From assembly GCA_040752295.1 (NCBI GenBank), contig JBFMFE010000290.1, positions 1 to 7,997 of the forward strand: 7,997 bases of DNA, in the 5' to 3' direction. The DNA is from JBFMFE01 sp040752295. Its GTDB lineage: Bacteria; UBP15; UBA6099; JBFMBQ01. This document shows, piece by piece, positions 1 to 5,300 of this stretch; within the stretch, counting starts at the first letter, position 1; every line of letters starts with the position of its first letter. A program made the translations under genes and the position numbers. Below the pieces are notes generated by a model that was given only the letters and a program-made list of their open reading frames with translations, ran no database searches and was not told the origin of the DNA.

Positions 1-1
1 G

Positions 2-1336
2 AAGGAGTTCGAGAAAGCCGCCAAACTCGAGCCGGACAACCCCACGGTCGCCAACAACATGGGGCTTGTGTACGACGAAATGGGCGATCTCGCGAACGCC
101 GAGAAGTACTACAAGCTCGCCATACAGCTCGACCCCACGAACGCCGACGCCCACAACAACCTCGGCGTGGTCTACTACAAGCAGAGCAAGTTCGACAGGG
201 CGAGGGAAGAATGGAAAATGGCGCTGCAACTGAACCCCGGATACGAGGAAGCCGAAAACAACCTCGCCGCGCTGAAGGAGATGGAAAAGGGGATGAAGGC
301 GCCGGAGGGCGGTTTGAGGGAGATCGTCGAGCCGGTGGCCGAATACTACCCGCCGCCCGAAGCGCAGGTGTCCCTCGAAATACCGGAGATCACTGTGGAG
401 GCGTACCGCGCGGGCGACCCCGTGTCCCGCTCGATCCTCATGCTCCAGCAGGCGCTGGAGATAGCGCCCAACGACCCCGTGGCGCACTACAACCTCGGCG
501 CGGCGTTCCTTCAGAAGAACCTCCTGGACGCCGCCATCGAGGAATGGGAAAAGGCGGCGGCGCTCGCCCCGGACAACACCACGATACGCTACAACCTGGG
601 CATCCTCTACACGCGCGCGCGACGGTACGACTCGGCGGCGCGCCACCTCAACGAAGTGCTCCGGCTCAACGATAAGGACGCGGGCGCCTTATACGCCCTC
701 GGCGCCGTCTACAGCAAGATGGGAACCCAGGAGGAGGCGATCAAGGCGTGGGAGAAATCGGCGCTCCTCTTTCCGGACTTCACGCCCACGCACTTCAGCC
801 TCGGGGTCAACTACCTGATGAAGGGCGAGTTCGATCTCTCCATCAGGGAGTGGAAACAGATACTCGCGGTCTCCGGCGGCGACACCCACGACCTGAACAA
901 CCTCGGAGTCGCTTACGCGCAGAAGGGGATGCTCGACGAGGCGATATCCTCCTGGAAATCGGCGCTTCACAAGGAACAGAGCTACACGAAGGCGCGGACG
1001 AACCTCGGCATCGTGTACGCCCAGCGCGGTATGTACCAGGCGGCGATTCAGCAGTGGGAACTTGCCACGCACTACCTCAAGACCGACCCCGTCGTCCACT
1101 ACAACCTCGGGGTGATGTACGCGAGCACGGGCGACCTCGACCGCGCCGCGCTGTCCTACAAGCGCGCGCTCGAACTGAACCCCTCCTTCACAGAGGCGCT
1201 TAACAACCTCGGAACTCTCTACCTCGACCAGCAGCGCTCACCAAAGACCCTCTCACCCACCACGTGGCGCAAGCCCATCGAACTGCGCCTCAAGTACGTG
1301 GTCGCACCGGGCAAACTCACGCTCCGCTACAGGTAA
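2..1336 (+). CDS. TPR-repeat protein, 5' end outside the window
   Basis: The reading frame is open from base 2 and already encodes TPR sequence (AKLEPDNPTVANN) before the first ATG at 59. That ATG is therefore internal and the true start lies upstream. The visible 444 residues hold about ten full 34-residue TPR units with the usual NLG..Y....(D)..A....A..L.P pattern. They are split into two blocks by a proline- and glutamate-containing linker of about 50 residues (roughly bases 284-434). A tryptophan recurs at the same place in many helix-B segments (EEW, KAW, REW, SSW, QQW, TTW), a signature particular to this array. The last unit (about 1205-1336) is degenerate. TPR arrays are protein-binding scaffolds; no catalytic domain is visible, so partner and pathway cannot be named. 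No terminator is seen after the stop, and recO starts 117 bases downstream, so the two may be cotranscribed. Confidence 0.93.
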   Translation, partial: KEFEKAAKLEPDNPTVANNMGLVYDEMGDLANAEKYYKLAIQLDPTNADAHNNLGVVYYKQSKFDRAREEWKMALQLNPGYEEAENNLAALKEMEKGMKAPEGGLREIVEPVAEYYPPPEAQVSLEIPEITVEAYRAGDPVSRSILMLQQALEIAPNDPVAHYNLGAAFLQKNLLDAAIEEWEKAAALAPDNTTIRYNLGILYTRARRYDSAARHLNEVLRLNDKDAGALYALGAVYSKMGTQEEAIKAWEKSALLFPDFTPTHFSLGVNYLMKGEFDLSIREWKQILAVSGGDTHDLNNLGVAYAQKGMLDEAISSWKSALHKEQSYTKARTNLGIVYAQRGMYQAAIQQWELATHYLKTDPVVHYNLGVMYASTGDLDRAALSYKRALELNPSFTEALNNLGTLYLDQQRSPKTLSPTTWRKPIELRLKYVVAPGKLTLRYR

Positions 1337-1453
1337 ACGTTCAGCCGCCGCCGGACTATAACCGCAACAGAAGTTACACTGTACCCGCGTTGTGCCTCGA
1401 CCCCGGGCGAATTTTCAGAGAACAGGCTCCAGGCGTGAACGCCGGGTGACAAC

Positions 1454-2260
1454 GTGTCCACAGCGGTCAGGCGCGCGAGGGCGATAGTGCTGAGAAGGCG
1501 CGAGACGGGCGAGAGGGACGTACTGCTGACCCTCTACTCGCTCGAGGCGGGCAGGATGCAGATGCTCGTGCGCGGCACCCAAAAGCCCGCCAGCACGCTC
1601 CGCCGCTGCGCCGACCTCTTCAACGAGGGCACGTTCCATTTCATACCGAGGCGAAGCGTCCCACTGCTCAACCAGTGGGAGCCGATAGAGACGTTCGACG
1701 CCCTCAAGAAGGACCCCGGAAAGCTGAGCCTCGGGTTTTTCATGCTGAAGGTCATACACGAGACGGGCGTGGACGGCGACCCGGAGCCGGAACTCTACTA
1801 CCTCCTCAAAAATTTGTTGTGGCTGCTTCAAAATTCGGAAAACCATGATAAAATTAAGGCGGCGTTTTTAACGGGGGTTTTGGAAAAGACGGGATTCTCG
1901 GTCAACTGGGCGGCGTGTCAGGGCTGTGGAGACGACCTCGCGGGCGAATGCTTCCTGGCAGTCCGCGAGAACGGTTTCGTGTGTTCACGGTGCGCCGGGC
2001 GGTTCAGCGGCGCCGGAAGGCAGCCGGTGAGTTTGAAAACCGTAAAAATAGGGAAAAAAATAATAAAGGTGCTTGAAAAAATCGTTTTCAGACCCATGGA
2101 CGCGCCGTCGGTCCAGCAGAAGGCTCTGCGGTTTTTTGAAACCTTTTGCGCCAGGCTCAGCGGGTGCGAGAGGGAGATGGGGGGGCTGGGTTACGCCGTA
2201 ACCCGTTTTTTTCAGTATCACGTTAACGAAAACGTGACGCACTGGTATGTATCATTATAA
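1454..2260 (+). CDS. recO: DNA repair protein RecO (RecFOR pathway)
   Basis: This 268-residue protein has the usual length for RecO. In the family, RecO works with RecR (and RecF) to displace SSB and load RecA on single-stranded gaps, and it anneals complementary strands. The N-terminus (residues 7-45, ARAIVLRRRETGERDVLLTL then MLVRGTQKP) fits the OB-fold opening. It is followed by a helical domain and a four-cysteine zinc site at C155, C158, C177 and C180 (CxxC...CxxC), which many RecO proteins have. The GTG start is fixed: an in-frame TGA lies at 1436-1438 and there is no other start codon between. A weak Shine-Dalgarno (GGGTGA, 1444-1449) sits 4 bases upstream. Two stretches (about 1808-1880 and 2033-2087) are much more A+T-rich than the rest, with AT-ending codons. 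The last 25 codons also contain a terminator-like hairpin and an inverted repeat. Confidence 0.95.
   Translation: MSTAVRRARAIVLRRRETGERDVLLTLYSLEAGRMQMLVRGTQKPASTLRRCADLFNEGTFHFIPRRSVPLLNQWEPIETFDALKKDPGKLSLGFFMLKVIHETGVDGDPEPELYYLLKNLLWLLQNSENHDKIKAAFLTGVLEKTGFSVNWAACQGCGDDLAGECFLAVRENGFVCSRCAGRFSGAGRQPVSLKTVKIGKKIIKVLEKIVFRPMDAPSVQQKALRFFETFCARLSGCEREMGGLGYAVTRFFQYHVNENVTHWYVSL
2188..2212 (+). terminator. Intrinsic-terminator-like hairpin inside the end of recO
   Basis: GGGTTAC (2188-2194), loop GCC, and GTAACCC (2198-2204) form a perfect 7-bp stem, extendable by one T-G pair. It is followed by G and then seven T (2206-2212). This is the classic Rho-independent layout on the plus strand, but it lies within recO codons about 16 codons before the stop. 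In a translated recO message, ribosomes would tend to keep the hairpin open. It should stop untranslated or uncoupled transcripts before the giant gene. The amino acids encoded (GLGYAVTRFFQ) are reasonable for a RecO C-terminus, so the structure may be partly coincidental. Confidence 0.55.
2218..2237. promoter_or_regulatory. Inverted repeat, possible operator
   Basis: TCACGTT (2218-2224) and AACGTGA (2231-2237) are perfect 7-bp inverted arms separated by 6 bases (AACGAA). The right arm overlaps the predicted -35 element of the downstream promoter, where a repressor or activator dimer would bind. It is still within recO coding sequence. No regulator is encoded in the window, so operator function is inference from position and symmetry only. 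Confidence 0.35.
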
Positions 2261-2261
2261 T
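2234..2261 (+). promoter_or_regulatory. Candidate sigma-70-type promoter for the giant gene
   Basis: A perfect TATAAT (2256-2261) overlaps the recO stop codon TAA (2258-2260). Sixteen bases upstream is GTGACG (2234-2239), which matches four of six positions of TTGACA. A start near 2268 would leave a leader of under 20 bases, just enough to include the ribosome binding site. Consensus -10 boxes are rare in such GC-rich DNA, which favours a real signal, but the -35 is modest. Confidence 0.4.
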
Positions 2262-2270
2262 TCCGCAATC

Positions 2271-2276
2271 AAGGGG
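2271..2276 (+). promoter_or_regulatory. Ribosome binding site that decides the giant gene's start
   Basis: AAGGGG at 2271-2276 is a good Shine-Dalgarno sequence. It is 8 bases from the ATG at 2285, which is ideal spacing. An in-frame GTG at 2276 overlaps the purine run and would have no ribosome binding site of its own, so ATG 2285 is preferred. Confidence 0.7.
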
Positions 2277-2284
2277 TGGACGAA

Positions 2285-2386
2285 ATGCTGAGCACATTAC
2301 TCTCGAGCAGAGCCTCAAGAATCACGGCGTGCTTCCTCATCGCCTCACTCTGCTGGTTTCCGGTCGCGCCGCGGATAAGCGCGGCT
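2285..2386 (+). other. Signal peptide of the giant protein
   Basis: Residues 1-34 have arginines at 9 and 12, a hydrophobic core at about 13-28 (ITACFLIASLCWFPVA), and a small-residue end S32-A33-A34 before E35. This fits a signal peptidase I site after A34. The two cysteines in this region do not sit in a usable lipobox, so a lipoprotein is unlikely. Confidence 0.75.
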
Positions 2387-5300
2387 GAAACGTCGGGGTC
2401 GGAGGACGCCCTGACCGTCGCCGTGGCGGGGCTTGAGAACCGCACGGGGCGCGCAATCCTGCCGGACGACTACGGGGTGGAAAGCCTCATCGCCGCCGCG
2501 GCGCGGGTCGAGAACATCGAGATCGTGCCCGCCGAAAAGGTGCTCGATCTCCTCGAGGAGGAACCGGACCTCGAGACCGCACTCTCCGTCGGCGAGGCTC
2601 TCGGCGCGGACATGGCGCTCTTCGGCGCCGTCACCAGCGTCGAGTTCATGAACGGCAGGGAGGCGATCGTCTCCGTCGAACTGTACCTCTACAGCGTCGG
2701 CGGGGAAGAAGTCCTCATCAGCCGGTCCGTCGTGAAAGCCTCCAGCGGCGAAAAACCCGGCTGGCAGGGCGACCTGGGTATGCTGGCGGTGGAAGCCCTG
2801 AGAAACGCCCTCGACGATGCCGTGAACGACCTCTTCGGCAACCTCTCAAAGTACGGGCTTGTGACCGTGTCCAAAGGCAACGTCGTGTACACCAACCTCG
2901 GCACGCGCATCGGCGTAAACTACGGCGCAAGGCTGGCGGTGATTCAGGACTACGAGCAGATCGCGACCCTCCAGGCGGACGAAACCGGCGTCTCCCACTC
3001 TAAAACGACGGTCCTCGACCTGAAGCCCGGCAAGAGCATTAGGGACGGCGACAAAGTGAGGGTGATCTACTCGCCGCGTCCGAGGAAACCCGAGGAAGTC
3101 GAAAAGATAGAGCGCACGAAAAGAAAGAAAAAACTCAGCCCCATAGTCGTCGGCGTGCTCGCCATCGGCGTCATCGCCGCCCTCACCCGCGGAAAGGGCA
3201 AGGCGGAAAAAGCACCCGCCCAGCAGGTGGTCACGCTCTCCAAGAGCGCCGACGGAAACGCGCTCATCTACTCACCCAACGGCTTCAACCAGGACTACAT
3301 GCCGAACCCGCCCGCGGCGACCACAATAAACGACTCCGACCTGAAATACTGCAACAACGCCAACTGCACCGAAAACATCTGCTCCATCTGCACGTCACTC
3401 GGCAGCTGCCAGCAGGACACCACCGCCTACGAGTTCTCACTCGCCTCCAAACCGAAGAATCCCGAGTTCCCCTCCCCCTGGACCATCGCAATCAGCACGG
3501 AAGGCATCTCTCTCGGCTCGACCTCGACGTCCAAGATAAAACTCGCCACCTGCAACGAGTCCACGGGACAGTGGGAAATCGTCCAGGGGTCGTACTACGG
3601 CAACATCACGCAGCTCAACGAAAAGGGCGTACAGGGGCAGGTAACCCACTTCACCCCGTACGTGGCGGTGATAGACAACAGACCCGCCCCCATCGCCACA
3701 CCCTCACTCACGGCTGCCCCCGGCGACAAGGAAATCGTGCTGAGCTGGTACAAGAGCAGCGACACCGACGCGAACGGCTACAGGATTTACACGTGCTCGG
3801 CTTCGTCATGCGACTCGATCCTTCTCGAAATAACCGACCTGAACACGATCACGCAGACCTTCTCGAACCTCGTCAACGGGCAGGCGTACTGCTACGCGCT
3901 CCAGGTGACGAGCACGGGGGGGAACCGCGACAGCGACCTCTCCACGATCACCTGCGCCACGCCAACCACCGAGCCTTCGGGAATCACCCTCGTCAGCCCA
4001 GCGAGCGGAACCTCCCTGACAAGCTCCACTCCGACATTCATCTTCATCGGCAACGGCGCGTCCAACTATTACCTGCTCAACGTGACCGACGGAACGGGCG
4101 TCGTGGTGTTCTCCTCGACCACGAACGGAGAGGTCCAGGAGGGAAGCTCCCCTCCAGACCCCGTCGTGAGAAAGACCTACTCCTCGACGTACGGCGGACA
4201 AGCCCTCGTCACCGATTCCACGTACTACTGGAAAGTGAAGGGGATAAACACGGCAAGCCCGTCGGCGGCGGACGAATCACAGACCTGGTCGTTCGTCTTC
4301 AAGGGAACGGCGGTTGACCCCGGCGAATGCGATCCGAACGTAGTCCCCGACCCGCCGACGCTCATCACACCCAACAACGGCGCCCAGATAGTAAGCTCCA
4401 CTCCCATGTTCCAGTGGACGGACGTGCCGAACGCAACGAAATACACCATCTCCGTCTACAACTCCGAGGGGACTGTTGTTTACCAGAAAGAGGAGACGTC
4501 CCCGACCAGCACCTACGCCGGCGACACGCTGAAAAACAATATCCAGTACTCCTGGAACGTGCGCTCGCTCACCGACTGCGCCTACTCCCTTGAAAGCTCC
4601 TCGTTCTTCTTCACGAAAAAGTCAACCTCCGAGACACCGCTTCCCGCGCCCGAGTGGGTCAACCTCGCCGAGGACGGAAAGGAACCCATCACAGGCGGCG
4701 ACCAGTACGTCGTCCTCAACTGGCGCCCCGTCAACGACCCAGACCTCGCAGGCTACACCATCTACCGCTGCGAAACGGTCGGCGTCTGCTCCACCCAGAT
4801 AGACGGCGTATTCAAGGAGCAGCTCGACGCATCCCCCCCCAACATCAACTGCCCGACCTTCTCCGAGACCAATCCCGGCTACTGCGACGTCAGCGTGACC
4901 AACGGTAAGAGATACTACTACCAGGTCAGGGCGTTCGACGACGCACAGCAGGAAAGCGACCCGAGCGTCACACAGAGCATACTCCTCCCCCTCCAGAGAC
5001 CTCAGCTGATCGGCCCGGGAGGCGTCGTCGCCGCCAGCGTCACCACCTCCACCCCCACCTTCACGTGGATGGAGGTCAACGGGGCGGACATATCGTACGT
5101 CCTTACGGTCACCGACACCTCGACCAGCGTCATCGTGTGGCAGACCACCGTCACCAGCAACGTCGTAAAGTACGACGGCGTCGCGCTCGTCAACGAAAAA
5201 ACCTACTCCTGGAAAGTCAAAGCCTTCAACGAGGCGACACAGTCCGAGGACAGCCAGCTCTTCTATTTCACCAAGAAACCGGAGACCACGCGACCCTCCG

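Noticed and set aside
1264..1449. Short open frame that could be a frame-shifted C-terminus of the TPR gene ending just before recO
   Set aside because: Its translation has no TPR pattern. The TPR frame itself keeps recognisable helix residues (TTWRK.IEL) almost to its stop at 1336.
2054..2060. A7 run after GGG as a programmed frameshift site in recO
   Set aside because: It is not in the phase needed for a -1 slippery heptamer, and the zero frame gives a full-length RecO with normal length.
2033..2066. TTGAAA with a downstream AT-rich stretch as an internal promoter
   Set aside because: No good -10 box lies at a 16-18 base spacing. The promoter at 2234-2261 is better placed for the next gene.
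2130..2147. GGTTT/AAACC hairpin followed by four T in recO
   Set aside because: The stem is only 5 bp and the T-run is short, much weaker than the hairpin at 2188-2212.
2324..2356. Lipobox-like ITAC or ASLC in the giant protein's signal region
   Set aside because: ITAC lies at the start of the hydrophobic core rather than after it, and ASLC has leucine before the cysteine. A signal peptidase I site after A34 fits better.
3571..4317. Plus-strand 248-codon open frame in another phase
   Set aside because: It overlaps the giant gene entirely and gives an arginine/histidine/proline-rich translation typical of frame-shifted GC-rich coding DNA.
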